Assembly: GCA_000317655.1 (NCBI GenBank)
Contig: CP003940.1
Span: 2,923,547-2,987,546, forward strand
Length of the DNA stretch: 64,000 bases
From: Cyanobacterium stanieri PCC 7202
Lineage (GTDB): Bacteria > Cyanobacteriota > Cyanobacteriia > Cyanobacteriales > Cyanobacteriaceae
Direction of reading: 5' to 3'
In this document: in pieces, positions 27,103-36,800 of the stretch
How the letters are laid out: each line of letters opens with the position of its first letter
How positions within the stretch are numbered: position 1 is the stretch's first letter
The notes under the pieces: model-generated
Databases searched by the model: none
What the model was told of the DNA's origin: nothing
What the model saw: the letters and a program-made list of their open reading frames with translations, nothing else
Program-made: the position numbers and the translations under genes

Positions 27103-28545
27103 TTAGCCCACAGTGCCTTCTAATTTGAGGCTGAGTAACTTATCAGCTTCAGCGGCGAATTCCATGGGTAGTTCATTCAAGACATCTTTACAGAAACCAC
27201 TAACTAACATGGAAATGGCATCCTCTTCGGAAATACCTCTTTGGGCAAAGTAGAACAGTTGATCTTCACCAATTTTGGAGGTGGAGGCTTCATGTTCTAG
27301 TTTGGCGGTGTTATTATCTACTTGAATATAGGGGAAGGTGTTGGCTTCGGCGTTGTCGCCGATGAGCATGGAGTCACACTGGGAGTAGTTTCTGGCCCCT
27401 GTAGCTTTGTTACCCATTTTCACCAAACCACGATAACTGTTTTTCGAGTTACCTGCGGAGATACCTTTAGAAATGATGGTGCTACGGGTATTTTTGCCGA
27501 TGTGTACCATTTTTGTGCCTGTGTCGGCCTGTTGCATATTATTGGTAAGGGCGATGGAATAAAACTCTCCTACGGAGTTGTCACCCACTAATACACAACT
27601 GGGATATTTCCAAGTAATGGCTGAACCTGTTTCTACTTGTGTCCAAGAAATTTTGGAGTTGACTCCTTTACATAATCCTCGTTTGGTTACAAAGTTATAG
27701 ATACCGCCTTTACCTTTTTCATCTCCTGCAAACCAGTTTTGCACGGTGGAGTATTTAATGTCAGCATTATCAAGGGCGACTAATTCTACCACTGCCGCAT
27801 GGAGTTGGTTACTGTCATACATGGGCGCGGTACAACCTTCAAGATAACTTACTGATGCTCCTTCTTCTGCTACGATTAGGGTGCGCTCGAACTGCCCAGT
27901 ATCTCCACTATTGATACGGAAATAGGTGGATAGTTCCATGGGACATTTTACCCCTTTAGGGATAAATACAAAGGAGCCATCACTAAATACTGCGGAATTG
28001 AGGGCAGAGAAAAAGTTATCTGCCACAGGTACAACAGTACCTAGGTATTTTTGTACTAGGTCGGGGTGTTCTTGTAAGGCTTCGGAGATGGAACAAAAAA
28101 TAACTCCCTCCTCCGCCAATTTTTCCTTAAAGGTAGTACCAATGGAAACACTATCAAAAATAGCATCCACGGCAACGTTACTCAATCTCTTTTGTTCGGA
28201 TAAGGGGATACCTAATTTTTCAAAGGTTTCTAAGAGGGTAGGATCAACATCATCCAAACTTTTTAGTTTTTCTTTACCTTGTTTTTTGGGCGCAGAGTAG
28301 TAAATAATATCCTGATAGTTAATTTTAGGATAGCCCACATGAGCCCACTGCGGTTCAGTCATTTTCAACCATTGACGATAGGCTTTGAGGCGAAATTCCA
28401 ACATGAATTCAGGTTCGTTTTTTTTGGCAGAAATCAATCTGACAACGTCTTCACTTAATCCTTTAGGAATGCTATCGGATTCAATATCGGTAATAAATCC
28501 GTACTTGTAGGGTTGATTGACTAAAGTTTTTACGGTGGCACTCAT
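27103..28545 (-). CDS. sufB: Fe-S cluster assembly scaffold SufB
   Basis: SufB works with SufC and SufD as the scaffold that builds Fe-S clusters. The 480-residue protein is full length, beginning with [20 protein letters not shown], and shows [23 protein letters not shown] and [19 protein letters not shown]. The conserved core cysteine is in the latter segment. Unusually, no sufC follows: the next gene downstream is convergent and unrelated. Two SufR-type operators lie 41-94 bases upstream of the start, so derepression under iron or oxidative stress is expected. Confidence 0.95.
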   Translation of the reverse strand: MSATVKTLVNQPYKYGFITDIESDSIPKGLSEDVVRLISAKKNEPEFMLEFRLKAYRQWLKMTEPQWAHVGYPKINYQDIIYYSAPKKQGKEKLKSLDDVDPTLLETFEKLGIPLSEQKRLSNVAVDAIFDSVSIGTTFKEKLAEEGVIFCSISEALQEHPDLVQKYLGTVVPVADNFFSALNSAVFSDGSFVFIPKGVKCPMELSTYFRINSGDTGQFERTLIVAEEGASVSYLEGCTAPMYDSNQLHAAVVELVALDNADIKYSTVQNWFAGDEKGKGGIYNFVTKRGLCKGVNSKISWTQVETGSAITWKYPSCVLVGDNSVGEFYSIALTNNMQQADTGTKMVHIGKNTRSTIISKGISAGNSKNSYRGLVKMGNKATGARNYSQCDSMLIGDNAEANTFPYIQVDNNTAKLEHEASTSKIGEDQLFYFAQRGISEEDAISMLVSGFCKDVLNELPMEFAAEADKLLSLKLEGTVG

Positions 28546-28585
28546 GTTAATTAGTTTTTATAGACTTACTACTTGTATAGTTTAA

Positions 28586-28599
28586 CAACATTTTTGTTG
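28586..28599. promoter_or_regulatory. SufR operator 1 (CAAC-N6-GTTG)
   Basis: CAACATTTTTGTTG is a perfect match to the known cyanobacterial SufR motif, within a longer palindrome AACAACATTTTTGTTGCT, 41 bases upstream of the sufB start. Confidence 0.85.
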
Positions 28600-28625
28600 C
28601 TAAAGTCTATTTTAGGACATTTAAA

Positions 28626-28639
28626 CAACATTTTTGTTG
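28626..28639. promoter_or_regulatory. SufR operator 2 (CAAC-N6-GTTG)
   Basis: This is a second identical CAACATTTTTGTTG, exactly 40 bases from the first. Two SufR dimers on the same DNA face are therefore likely. Confidence 0.85.
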
Positions 28640-28710
28640 TTTTATTCAAAAGTTTATGGGAAATTAGATTCAAACCCTTAGAATAACACTGATTCAGGTT
28701 TTTTGGGCAA

Positions 28711-28743
28711 TAAAAAAGCAAGAGGAGATATATCCCCTTGCTT
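28711..28743 (-). terminator. Terminator of psaL
   Basis: On the minus strand AAGCAAGGGG pairs with CCTCTTGCTT (one G-U), followed by TTTTTT, 46 bases after the psaL stop. It also separates psaL from sufB. Confidence 0.8.
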
Positions 28744-28788
28744 GATGAATTTTAATTTCTTCCTGATAATCAAAAAGATATTTAAAAA

Positions 28789-29274
28789 TTACCAAACATT
28801 TTTGGCAGCTTCAATTAAAGGCTGTAAGTAAGAGGTTTGGCAAAGGAAGAAAGCAAAGAAAGCACCACCAGAAGCACCGAGAAGGAAGCCAGAAGCAAAT
28901 TCGCTCCAACCTTCCTTGGTACCTAATTCTGCGGGTACTTGAGGAGTGGTGAGGGTTTCAGTGGGTTTACCAACACCTACGGCGCTATAAATGGATAAAC
29001 AAATTGTTAAAATAGCAACTAAGCCAATGGTTGCCAATAAACCTGCTTGGGCTCCAAAATCGGTGTCTCTTAAAGGTCCTAATAAGGCAAAAGGTCCATA
29101 GAGAAAATAACCATGGGCCATACCAATTTCTAAGCCACGACGATTGGGGGATAAACCTTTGCGGTAGGCGGGTAAACCGTTGATAAATGCTTTTGTAAAA
29201 CCAGATCCATTGATAGGAGTGCTAAGATTTCCTACTTGAGGATCGCCACCAGAATGAACTACGCTAGTACTCAT
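28789..29274 (-). CDS. psaL: Photosystem I reaction-centre subunit XI
   Basis: PsaL holds photosystem I trimers together. The 161-residue protein shows the family start VVHSGGDPQVGNLSTPINGS, chlorophyll-binding EIGMAHGYFLYGPFALLGPLR, and two hydrophobic spans in the C-terminal half. It is divergent from psaI across 186 bp. In many cyanobacteria psaI and psaL are codirectional, so the arrangement is unusual. Confidence 0.95.
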   Translation of the reverse strand: MSTSVVHSGGDPQVGNLSTPINGSGFTKAFINGLPAYRKGLSPNRRGLEIGMAHGYFLYGPFALLGPLRDTDFGAQAGLLATIGLVAILTICLSIYSAVGVGKPTETLTTPQVPAELGTKEGWSEFASGFLLGASGGAFFAFFLCQTSYLQPLIEAAKNVW

Positions 29275-29460
29275 GGATTTTTATTCGATCTCCTTATAGT
29301 TTTTTTCACAAAAATTATTGTTTGTAGCTTACTTTAACTTGAGATTCGTTCTTGGGTGTTTTTTTGTTAAGAATCTTTATATTTCACCCATTTTTGTCTA
29401 GGTTCACTGTAATATTCCTGTTAGTTAATTTTATTGTTTAGCATAAGGAAAATAACAATC

Positions 29461-29577
29461 ATGCTTGGAGAATATGCAGCTTCTTTCTTACCATCTATCT
29501 TAGTTCCTGCCGTTGGTTTAGTTATGCCTGCGGTAGCTATGGCACTATTATTTTTACAAATTGAAGCTGAGGCATAA
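29461..29577 (+). CDS. psaI: Photosystem I subunit VIII
   Basis: This 38-residue single-span protein is below common ORF-length cut-offs. It reads [20 protein letters not shown] and continues with a hydrophobic helix ending EAEA, closely matching PsaI. The family residues F-LP-I-VP-VG are present. PsaI stabilises PsaL binding in the trimer. A weak AAGGA lies upstream, and a good terminator follows 34 bases after the stop. Confidence 0.9.
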   Translation: MLGEYAASFLPSILVPAVGLVMPAVAMALLFLQIEAEA

Positions 29578-29611
29578 TTTTTGTCTTGGCGAGAATAAGT
29601 AAATTTTTTAT

Positions 29612-29639
29612 GGGTGGGCAATGCTCACCCGAGTTTTTT
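29612..29639 (+). terminator. Terminator of psaI
   Basis: GGGTGGGC and GCTCACCC form an eight-base stem (one G-U) with loop AAT, followed by GAGTTTTTT. Confidence 0.75.
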
Positions 29640-29654
29640 GGTGATGATGGGGTT

Positions 29655-30083
29655 TTACTGGTTCAATTTTTCCCTTTCTAAACTCAGATTATGTTCTAGT
29701 TGCTGTAATTCTTCTCGACGGGCTTCTATTTCTAATCTAATGCGGGTTAAGTCTTGACTTTCTGAGGTTAGTTCTTGCCGCCATTTTTCAATTCTAGCTT
29801 GTTCTTGGAGGAAAAAATCAGAGTTGTTTTCTACTCCATGAATCAAATAATCTCGCACTATATTCAGTAGCCAATCTTTAGCATTTCGATAACGAACTAT
29901 CTCCTGATTTTCGTTGATTTCTACTAGCAGTAATAGCCCTTTGGATAAATTATTATCTTCTGGAAGTATGATATATTTTTCGTTACAAAAATTCCATTGG
30001 TTAGGAGATTCCTCCATAGCCAACAGATGTAGTTCTAATTTTTGAGATAGACTATTTTCGACTACTTGAGCTAAATGTAACAT
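29655..30083 (-). CDS. Hypothetical protein with C-terminal coiled coil
   Basis: The 142-residue protein has a small N-terminal alpha/beta part (LELHLLAMEESPNQWNFCNEK and ISEN-like strands) and a strongly charged C-terminal coiled coil from about residue 92 (ARIEKWRQELTSESQDLTRI). It resembles conserved cyanobacterial proteins of unknown function. It lies 130 bp after valS on the same strand. Confidence 0.55.
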   Translation of the reverse strand: MLHLAQVVENSLSQKLELHLLAMEESPNQWNFCNEKYIILPEDNNLSKGLLLLVEINENQEIVRYRNAKDWLLNIVRDYLIHGVENNSDFFLQEQARIEKWRQELTSESQDLTRIRLEIEARREELQQLEHNLSLEREKLNQ

Positions 30084-30212
30084 TTTGGTTTAAAAATAAA
30101 TTTTTAGTCGTGGGATAGAGAGGAAAAAAAGCCCCTATAAATGGTTAATTATATGGATGATTTCCTCTCCCTAATTCCTTGCCACTACCTAAAAAACTAT
30201 GTTCGACAAATT

Positions 30213-33200
30213 CTACTTGAGTAAACTTAGTCTGTTTTCAAGGATTTGTAGTTGAGTTTTAGCTTCATCTAAATTGTCTTGGGCATTTTTGATAATTTCG
30301 GGGGGGGCTTTTTTGGTGAAATTAGGATTATTTAAACGCCCTTCTAGGGATTTAACTTCTCCTTCAATTTTACCCATTTTTTTTGTTAGTTTTGCGGTTA
30401 ATTTATCCACATCAATAACTCCCTCAAGGGGAATTAGTACCTGAATAGTACCAACCACCGAGGCGATCGCCCTTGGTACTTGTTGAGTTAAACTATCTAT
30501 GATAGAGAGATTTTCTACCTTAGCTAATTGCTCAATATATACCCGAGTATTTTCTAAGATTACCCTTTCTTGCTCATTATCAGACTGAAGAATTACAGAA
30601 ATTTGCGCCCCCGGTTTGATTTCTGCCTCGGCACGTAGGTTACGAATGGCGCGGATAGTTTCAAACAAGAGAGTAAAACTAGCTTCTAAATCTTCGGATA
30701 TTAAACTATCCATAGTAATGGTTTCCCCCTGGCTAGATTGTAGAGAAGAGAAAATATTTTTTGAGCCAAAAATCTCCTGCTTCAATCCATTTAAACGTTG
30801 CAAGGTTTCCTGTCTGGTTTCCACAAATACCAGATTACGATAGACAAACCAACCAGAATATACCAAACCTACTAACCTGAGAATGGGGGCAAGAAGGGGA
30901 AATTCGTAGATGGCATTGGATACAGAAACCAACAACTGTAACACTACCAAAGTCAAAAAGACTATTAATAAAAGACTCAAGGGTTGTTTGTATCTTTTAA
31001 TAATAGAACTAAATTGATCTGGTAATTGATCCAACAAATTAACCAACTGATTACCCACTTTGACAATGGTAGGGTTATCGGTAGAAAACTGTTGAGAATC
31101 ACTCAAATCAATGACAAACTCCTCTTTGGGTGTCTCTACCGCTACCACAGAAGAAGTGAGTAATTCATCCACCACAGGATAAGATTGTAACGCCAAGCTA
31201 TCCCCTTGATTTTGGGTGAGGGTATGCCAAATTTCCTCGGTGATGTGGGGCATAAAAGGATGTAATAATTTTAAGATACCTTCTAATACATAGGCGAGGG
31301 TTTGTTGTGCCACTATACGGGAAGAAGAATCCGCATCTTGTCTGAGGCGGGTTTTCACTAACTCGATATACCAGTCGCAAAAATCACCCCAGATAAATTC
31401 ATATAATCCTTTGGCGGCTTCCCCTAAACCATAATTTTCCAGATATTCGTCGGTTTGTTTGATAACTTGATTAAAACGGGAAAGAATCCATCTATCGCTC
31501 ATTTCCAAATGAGTTAGGGAAGGATTACCCAAATCTTTGGGGGTTTTACCGTCTAAATTCATCAATACAAATCGGGCGGCATTCCAAAGTTTGTTGGCGA
31601 AGTTGCGGGATGCTTCCACCGATTCTGACTCGTCGGTATCACGGTTATATTGTAAACTGATGTCTTGCCCTGCCCCTGCCACTTCACGGATGAGGGTATA
31701 ACGAAGGGCATCGGTACCATATTTATCACTTAATAATAGGGGATCAATACCATTGTCAGCAGATTTTGACATTTTCTTGCCGTTTTCATCCCTTACCAAA
31801 CCATGGATATAGACATCCTTAAAGGGAATTTGCCCTGTGAAATGTTTTGACATCATGGTCATACGGGCTACCCAGAAAAAGATAATATCAAACCCTGTCA
31901 CCATGGTGGCATTGGGATAATAGGTGGCTAAATCTTCGGTTTCGCTGGGCCAACCCATGGTAGAAAATGGCCATAATCCCGAGGAAAACCAGGTATCGAG
32001 TACGTCAGGATCTTGTTCAATTTTAGCATCTTCCCCGTAAAGGGCGATCGCCTTTACTTGTGCTTCATTATCATCATGGGCTACCACAAAGGGAGTATCA
32101 TCAGTAATTTCCCCATTGGTTTCACTGATGACATACCAAGCAGGAATTTGATGCCCCCACCACAATTGTCGGGAAATACACCAATCCTCAATTTTTACTA
32201 ACCAATCACGATATACCTTCTCCCATCTCTCAGGCACAAAGAAAGGAGACTTATCATTATCCAACTCTGTCAATGCCGCTTGGGCAAGGGGTTTAATTCT
32301 CACATACCATTGAGTAGATAAAAGAGGCTCTACGGGAACCTTACCACGATCGCTATAGGGTACACTATGGGTATAATCTTCTACTTTAACAAGACATCCC
32401 GCCTCATCAATGGCTTTAACAACATTTTTTCGGGCTTCAAATCTATCTTGCCCTTGAAACTCGCCCCCATTCTCATTTATCGATCCATCTTTATTGAGAA
32501 TGTTAATAAAAGGAAGATCATGACGTTGCCCCATAGCGAAGTCATTGGGATCATGGGCAGGGGTCACTTTTACGCATCCTGTGCCAAAACTTGGATCTAC
32601 ATATTCATCGGCAATGATGGGGATTTCTCGTCCTACAAGGGGTAAGGTAAGGGTTTTACCGATAATATCTTGGTAACGCTCATCCTTGGGGTTCACAGCA
32701 ACGGCAGTATCCCCTAACATGGTTTCAGGGCGAGTGGTGGCTATTTCCACAAAACCACTACCATCGGTGAGGGGGTAGCGGAAATGCCAAAGATTCCCAT
32801 TAACTTCCTTATTTTCCACCTCTAAATCTGATACCGCTGATTGAGATTCAGGACACCAGTTAACCATGTATTTACCACGATAAATCAAGCCTTCTTCGTA
32901 GAGTTTCACAAAGGCTGTTTTTACTGATTCAGATAGTTGGTCATCGAGGGTAAATCTTTGACGACTCCAATCGGCAGACAAACCCATTCTTTTCAGTTGA
33001 TTATAAATGGCACCGCCCGATTTTTCCCGCCATGCCCAAGCCATTTTGAGGAATTTTTCTCGGCCCAAATCATCTCGGGTTTTTCCTTTGGCTTTGAGTT
33101 GTTTTTCGATGATAGTTTGTACGGCGATACTAGCATGGTCGGTACCGGGGAGGCAAAGGGTATTTTTGCCTTTCATACGGTGGTAACGAATAAGAGTGTC

Positions 33201-33398
33201 AATCAATGAGGTATTAAAAGCATGACCCATGTGTAACCTTCCCGTCACATTAGGGGGAGGAATGACGATGGCGTAGGGTTCACCTTGTTGGTGAGGGTTT
33301 GCTTTAAAAGTTTGGTTTTCTTCCCAATATTTCTGCCATTTGGCTTCTGTGCTTTGGGCTTCATACTGAGGGGGTAGGTTAATATCTGTGCCAGTCAT
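30213..33398 (-). CDS. valS: Valyl-tRNA synthetase with internal CAAD membrane domain
   Basis: ValRS charges tRNA-Val. Class I signatures are [15 protein letters not shown] (HIGH) near residue 50 and [14 protein letters not shown] (KMSKS). The anticodon-binding domain follows, and the C-terminal coiled-coil arm ends the protein ([19 protein letters not shown]). Between them, roughly residues 785-880, sits an insertion with two hydrophobic helices ([19 protein letters not shown] and [15 protein letters not shown]) matching the CAAD domain that anchors some cyanobacterial synthetases to thylakoids. I chose the ATG at 33398 because AAGAGAGA precedes it and the longer frame starts in a HIP1 site. 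Length is 1061 residues. Confidence 0.93.
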   Translation of the reverse strand: MTGTDINLPPQYEAQSTEAKWQKYWEENQTFKANPHQQGEPYAIVIPPPNVTGRLHMGHAFNTSLIDTLIRYHRMKGKNTLCLPGTDHASIAVQTIIEKQLKAKGKTRDDLGREKFLKMAWAWREKSGGAIYNQLKRMGLSADWSRQRFTLDDQLSESVKTAFVKLYEEGLIYRGKYMVNWCPESQSAVSDLEVENKEVNGNLWHFRYPLTDGSGFVEIATTRPETMLGDTAVAVNPKDERYQDIIGKTLTLPLVGREIPIIADEYVDPSFGTGCVKVTPAHDPNDFAMGQRHDLPFINILNKDGSINENGGEFQGQDRFEARKNVVKAIDEAGCLVKVEDYTHSVPYSDRGKVPVEPLLSTQWYVRIKPLAQAALTELDNDKSPFFVPERWEKVYRDWLVKIEDWCISRQLWWGHQIPAWYVISETNGEITDDTPFVVAHDDNEAQVKAIALYGEDAKIEQDPDVLDTWFSSGLWPFSTMGWPSETEDLATYYPNATMVTGFDIIFFWVARMTMMSKHFTGQIPFKDVYIHGLVRDENGKKMSKSADNGIDPLLLSDKYGTDALRYTLIREVAGAGQDISLQYNRDTDESESVEASRNFANKLWNAARFVLMNLDGKTPKDLGNPSLTHLEMSDRWILSRFNQVIKQTDEYLENYGLGEAAKGLYEFIWGDFCDWYIELVKTRLRQDADSSSRIVAQQTLAYVLEGILKLLHPFMPHITEEIWHTLTQNQGDSLALQSYPVVDELLTSSVVAVETPKEEFVIDLSDSQQFSTDNPTIVKVGNQLVNLLDQLPDQFSSIIKRYKQPLSLLLIVFLTLVVLQLLVSVSNAIYEFPLLAPILRLVGLVYSGWFVYRNLVFVETRQETLQRLNGLKQEIFGSKNIFSSLQSSQGETITMDSLISEDLEASFTLLFETIRAIRNLRAEAEIKPGAQISVILQSDNEQERVILENTRVYIEQLAKVENLSIIDSLTQQVPRAIASVVGTIQVLIPLEGVIDVDKLTAKLTKKMGKIEGEVKSLEGRLNNPNFTKKAPPEIIKNAQDNLDEAKTQLQILENRLSLLK

Positions 33399-33523
33399 TG
33401 ATTTTCTCTCTCTTGCTAGGTGCGATCGCACTTATTGGTTTATCTTTTCTCTTTGTGTTGATTTTGCCATATCTTGAACAGATAAGCAATTGGTGATGGG
33501 GGATGGGGAGGTGGCAATCTTGC

Positions 33524-34066
33524 CTATTGGGGAGGATTTATCACACCGTCAGGTTGATCTAATTCGATGGTGGGGCCTAAATCAATTATCTCTATATCCC
33601 ATTGTCCTCTCCGGGCGGTTTCAAAAGCGATATAACGTCCGTCAGGACTGATGCGGGGGTTTCTTAACCAACTGCGATACCCTTGGGTGATTAATCGATT
33701 TTGGCGAGTGGCTCGATCATATAAAAAAATATCGGGGCGCCCTTGAATACTGGAAAGATAGACCAAATAACGACCCGTACGACTAATACTAGGGCTATCG
33801 GCGATCGCCCCATCCCTATTCAACCCCGGTAGATCAACAAAAGAACGTTGTTGAAGATCAAATAACAAAATTTCCCTACGTCCATAACGATTAGATACCA
33901 TTGCCAACCAACGTCCATCCCCACTAATGGCAGGTTGTTCATCGTTATAGCGACTATTGAGGGCATTGGGGGTAACAGAGACATTATTGGCACCACACCC
34001 CCCCACAATCAAAGCAGAGCCTAAGATTAGAGAGATAGAAATTAATTTCAATGGACTAATCAACAC
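33524..34066 (-). CDS. TolB-like beta-propeller lipoprotein
   Basis: The 180-residue protein has a lipobox LIVGGC near residue 24. The mature part has about three TolB/PD40 blades with repeating ISGDGRWLAMVSNR, ISRTGRYLVYLSS and ISPDGRYIAFETA. Three blades do not close a propeller alone, so it may oligomerise or be a short family version. The stop of ycf66 upstream is 12 bases from its start, suggesting an operon. Confidence 0.75.
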   Translation of the reverse strand: MLISPLKLISISLILGSALIVGGCGANNVSVTPNALNSRYNDEQPAISGDGRWLAMVSNRYGRREILLFDLQQRSFVDLPGLNRDGAIADSPSISRTGRYLVYLSSIQGRPDIFLYDRATRQNRLITQGYRSWLRNPRISPDGRYIAFETARRGQWDIEIIDLGPTIELDQPDGVINPPQ

Positions 34067-34078
34067 GCAATTATTTAG

Positions 34079-34981
34079 TTAATAGTCAAAATCTGGAGAG
34101 CGAGAGGGGCGATTGTTGGCAGGGGTAGGAGGTTCATTTTCTGGTTGATTGCCATAGTCATCATTACCACCACCCATCTCATTCTCATCCACGGGTTGAT
34201 AGTCCACATACTCACTACCCATAGAAGAAACTATATCCTCTGGAGAACGGGGGCGACGAGATGGAGGTCTTCTGGTAGGACGACGACCTGAAGAGGGAGG
34301 CATAGGGCGATCGCCCCTAGAACCCCTACTGCTACGACGGGGAGGATTATCATCCCAATGGTCAGGGGTTTCATCCCATTCAGAGTCATAGCCCCTGCTA
34401 GGAGGGGCAGAAGGACGGCGGGAACGGGGCATATCATCCCCATACCCATCAGGACTACGACGGGTTCTACGACTGCGAGGAGGCTCTTCTACATAACTAC
34501 TGCGACGGCCAGAAGTTCTATCGGGGCTACCCTGAAGACGACGACGAGGAACCACTTCTCGCTCCTCTTCTTCTTCCTCCTCATAGGAATCATACTGATC
34601 CAACTCCGCACGATATACCTTACTCACCGGGCGATCTTCCTCTACATAGGAACTATTACGCTTGGCTTGGTCATTGGTAGCACCCCGTAGGCGGATGGTT
34701 TCGATGGCAAAAAAGACAGCTGAACCTGCCAAAAGTAATTGACTGAACTGGAGAATAGGATCTAAACGCCATCCATGCCACAATAAAATTCCGCCACACA
34801 ACAAACCCACTGCGGCAAAGAAAATATCATGATCTCTGGAAATCTCAGGACGTAGCGATCGCATCAAGTACAATCCCCCCCCTGCCACAGCCAAAAATAT
34901 ACCCAAAATACTGGCAGAATTAAGACCAAAATTAACCATACCCAAGACATTTGGGGATGTAAAAATAAAATTAACCATCAC
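34079..34981 (-). CDS. ycf66: Ycf66 family protein
   Basis: The N-terminal 100 residues form the Ycf66 domain: three to four membrane helices including MVNFGLNSASILGIFLAVAG and VGLLCGGILLWHGWRLDPIL. The remaining 200 residues are a low-complexity tail rich in Arg, Ser, Pro, Glu and Asp (runs such as EEEEEERE and SRRTRRSPDG). The tail is likely disordered and cytoplasmic. Ycf66 is conserved in cyanobacteria and some plastids, function unknown. It is probably cotranscribed with the TolB-like lipoprotein. Confidence 0.85.
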   Translation of the reverse strand: MMVNFIFTSPNVLGMVNFGLNSASILGIFLAVAGGGLYLMRSLRPEISRDHDIFFAAVGLLCGGILLWHGWRLDPILQFSQLLLAGSAVFFAIETIRLRGATNDQAKRNSSYVEEDRPVSKVYRAELDQYDSYEEEEEEEREVVPRRRLQGSPDRTSGRRSSYVEEPPRSRRTRRSPDGYGDDMPRSRRPSAPPSRGYDSEWDETPDHWDDNPPRRSSRGSRGDRPMPPSSGRRPTRRPPSRRPRSPEDIVSSMGSEYVDYQPVDENEMGGGNDDYGNQPENEPPTPANNRPSRSPDFDY

Positions 34982-35112
34982 TAAAAAAATTGCTTTGCTA
35001 TCTTTTTTCTATCTTAACCAGATTCACCAACACTGTTAAATAACTTCCTATTAACCTTTACCATAACCTAACTCAACTAATTGGATTACCACCCTCAAAA
35101 TATTCCATCAAA

Positions 35113-35139
35113 CCAAAAGAGGGGTTGAAACTCAACCCC
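35113..35139 (-). terminator. Terminator of psbX
   Basis: GGGGTTGA pairs with TCAACCCC around a three-base loop, followed on the minus strand by TCTTTT, 13 bases after the psbX stop. Confidence 0.8.
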
Positions 35140-35151
35140 CCATAGTTTTAG

Positions 35152-35268
35152 TTAACGGCGGATTTTATCAGCTTGGCTAACAAGGATTAAACCAACAGTT
35201 GCAGGGATTACAACAATTGCCGCACCCCATACCAAGCTCCAAAGAAAACTAGATAAAGAAGGAGTCAT
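35152..35268 (-). CDS. psbX: Photosystem II protein PsbX
   Basis: This 38-residue single-span protein begins [20 protein letters not shown] and ends with SQADKIRR, matching PsbX, a peripheral photosystem II subunit near the QB site. The hydrophobic helix spans residues 10-30. It sits between ycf66 and the YggT-family gene and has its own terminator. It is too short for routine ORF calling. Confidence 0.9.
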   Translation of the reverse strand: MTPSLSSFLWSLVWGAAIVVIPATVGLILVSQADKIRR

Positions 35269-35360
35269 AAATTTTTTATACTGTGTATTTTCTAAAATAT
35301 GGTCGAGTCCATTTTACCTTAGAATAGAGATGAATTTAAGCAAAAAAAAGTATCTTACTC

Positions 35361-35648
35361 ATGAATTTAGCGGTAATTAGTACAATTGTTTTAGGTGTAT
35401 TACTCCTAGTTATGACTCTTTTGTTTATTTTTCGTATTGTCATGACATGGTATCCCAACATTGACGTGAATCAATTTCCTTACAAATTAGCCTATTTACC
35501 CACCGAACCTTTTTTAATTCCTACCCGTAAAATTATTCCTCCCCTAGGCGGTATTGATATTACCCCCATTGTTTGGTTAGGAATTTTTACCCTCCTCAGA
35601 GAAGTTTTACTCGGACAACAAGGTATTATCACCATGGCAATGCGTTAG
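35361..35648 (+). CDS. YggT/Ycf19 family membrane protein
   Basis: The 95-residue protein has a first membrane helix (residues 6-28), the conserved TWYPNIDVNQFPYKLAYLPT with PTRKIIPPLGGIDITPI, and a second helix. That is the YGGT domain (Ycf19 in plastids). Relatives help assemble cytochrome b6 haem or distribute nucleoids; which applies here is not known. Confidence 0.85.
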   Translation: MNLAVISTIVLGVLLLVMTLLFIFRIVMTWYPNIDVNQFPYKLAYLPTEPFLIPTRKIIPPLGGIDITPIVWLGIFTLLREVLLGQQGIITMAMR

Positions 35649-35729
35649 TTAACGATTATTTTCTTCCTCCTTCCTTCTCAACTTGTATCATAGATAACAG
35701 AATACCGAGTTAAAAATTATTAAAGAGTA

Positions 35730-36086
35730 ATGGATTCAATCGAAGTAACGGGCATTAGTGCCTACGGTTATACAGGTTTATTACCAGAAGAAAGAACATT
35801 AGGACAATGGTTTGAAGTAGATTTAACTATCTGGCTAGATTTAGCCCCTTCAGGAAAAAGTGACGACATCGAGAAAACCGTTGATTATCGCCAAGCCATC
35901 ACCATGGTGAAACATGTTATCAAAACCGCTAAATTTGCTTTGGTGGAAAAATTAGCAGATGTCATTGCCGAGGATGTGTTGAAAATGGATTTAGTGAATA
36001 AGGTGAGGGTGAGACTATCAAAACCAGCACCTCCTATCCCTGATTTTGGTGGCAGAGTTACTATAGATATTACAAGAAGTCAATAG
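35730..36086 (+). CDS. folB: Dihydroneopterin aldolase
   Basis: FolB cleaves 7,8-dihydroneopterin to the hydroxymethyl pterin and glycolaldehyde in folate synthesis. The 118-residue protein shows ISAYGYTGLLPEERTLGQWFEVD with the catalytic Glu, TVDYRQAI, and the lysine-bearing KPAPPIPDFGG near the C-terminus. It lies 81 bp after the YggT gene. Confidence 0.92.
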   Translation: MDSIEVTGISAYGYTGLLPEERTLGQWFEVDLTIWLDLAPSGKSDDIEKTVDYRQAITMVKHVIKTAKFALVEKLADVIAEDVLKMDLVNKVRVRLSKPAPPIPDFGGRVTIDITRSQ

Positions 36087-36474
36087 TCTTTGCAAAAATT
36101 AACCTATTTGTCAATTATTACTACAATTTTTATAGGTCATATTTAGGTTATATCTCTTTGTAGGAAAGGATTACGCCTTCTAGCTTTATTTTTCTCTTGT
36201 TTTCTAGGTGATATAAAATAAGGGAAAATTGGTCACATTAGTAAGTAGGCTAGAAGGCAATTTTTACCAAATTATTGATAATTTGATGAACTGTATTGGT
36301 ACTTACCTTAGTCAAAATAGATTGAACTAAGATACATATTAGGTGCTAAAAATTTATCAAAATAACCAAGGGGTGAAAACCAGATATTTTGCTCCCATCA
36401 TTAATGGTTGGTAAAGATGATAGCTGTGATCTTAGATAAGTAGTTTCCCTAACTATTGTGTAACGGAGGTTTAT
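36087..36474. other. Intergenic region with a long-range inverted repeat
   Basis: These 388 bases contain a perfect ten-base inverted repeat, GCCTTCTAGC at 36175-36184 and GCTAGAAGGC at 36249-36258, that could close a 64-base loop. A GGAGG ribosome site lies at its 3' end, before the small frame at 36475. A structured leader or small RNA is possible but unproven. Confidence 0.4.
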
Positions 36475-36684
36475 ATGGTGTACCGTCTTAGAAATATGAG
36501 CATTGCTTTGTGGGAATATCTCAATCAACCTTTACTTTGTGGCGAAGCACAACATTCTGTATGGAAGCCCAGTCGTTTTTGGTATTTGTATAAAATTAAA
36601 TTTTTAGAGGCTTGTTTAAGAAAAGAATTTATCACCCAAGCGCACAATCATTTTGGACACGATGAATTTAGAGCGGGAAATTAA
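36475..36684 (+). CDS. Possible small hypothetical protein
   Basis: The 69-residue frame starts with an ATG seven bases after GGAGG, a good ribosome site. It is rich in aromatics and positive residues (WKPSRFWYLYKIKFLEACLRKEF) and has no signal peptide. I recognise no family. An internal ATG at residue 8 is an alternative start. The good ribosome site is the main support. Confidence 0.42.
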   Translation: MVYRLRNMSIALWEYLNQPLLCGEAQHSVWKPSRFWYLYKIKFLEACLRKEFITQAHNHFGHDEFRAGN

Positions 36685-36710
36685 TGCTCAGTTTGTTTTG
36701 GAGTGAGGAG

Positions 36711-36752
36711 GACAATTGACAATTGACCATTGACCATTAACAATTAACAATG
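36711..36752. repeat. Intergenic CAATTG/CCATTG dispersed repeat
   Basis: A run of GACAATTGACAATTGACCATTGACCATTAACAATTAACAATG-type units occurs here. It is related to the ispD-bioF repeat at 5762-5795 and occurs just before argS. Confidence 0.6.
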
Positions 36753-36800
36753 CACCAGCGGTTGATTATGCTCCAAAATAGTTATTTTTTATAATATCCG

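Noticed and set aside
33399-33431. Longer start of valS
   Set aside because: The upstream GTG falls in a GCGATCGC site, and the ATG at 33398 has a ribosome site and matches the family start.
34231-34690. Open frames overlapping the ycf66 tail on both strands
   Set aside because: Low-complexity codons of the tail produce open alternative frames, with no ribosome site or family match.
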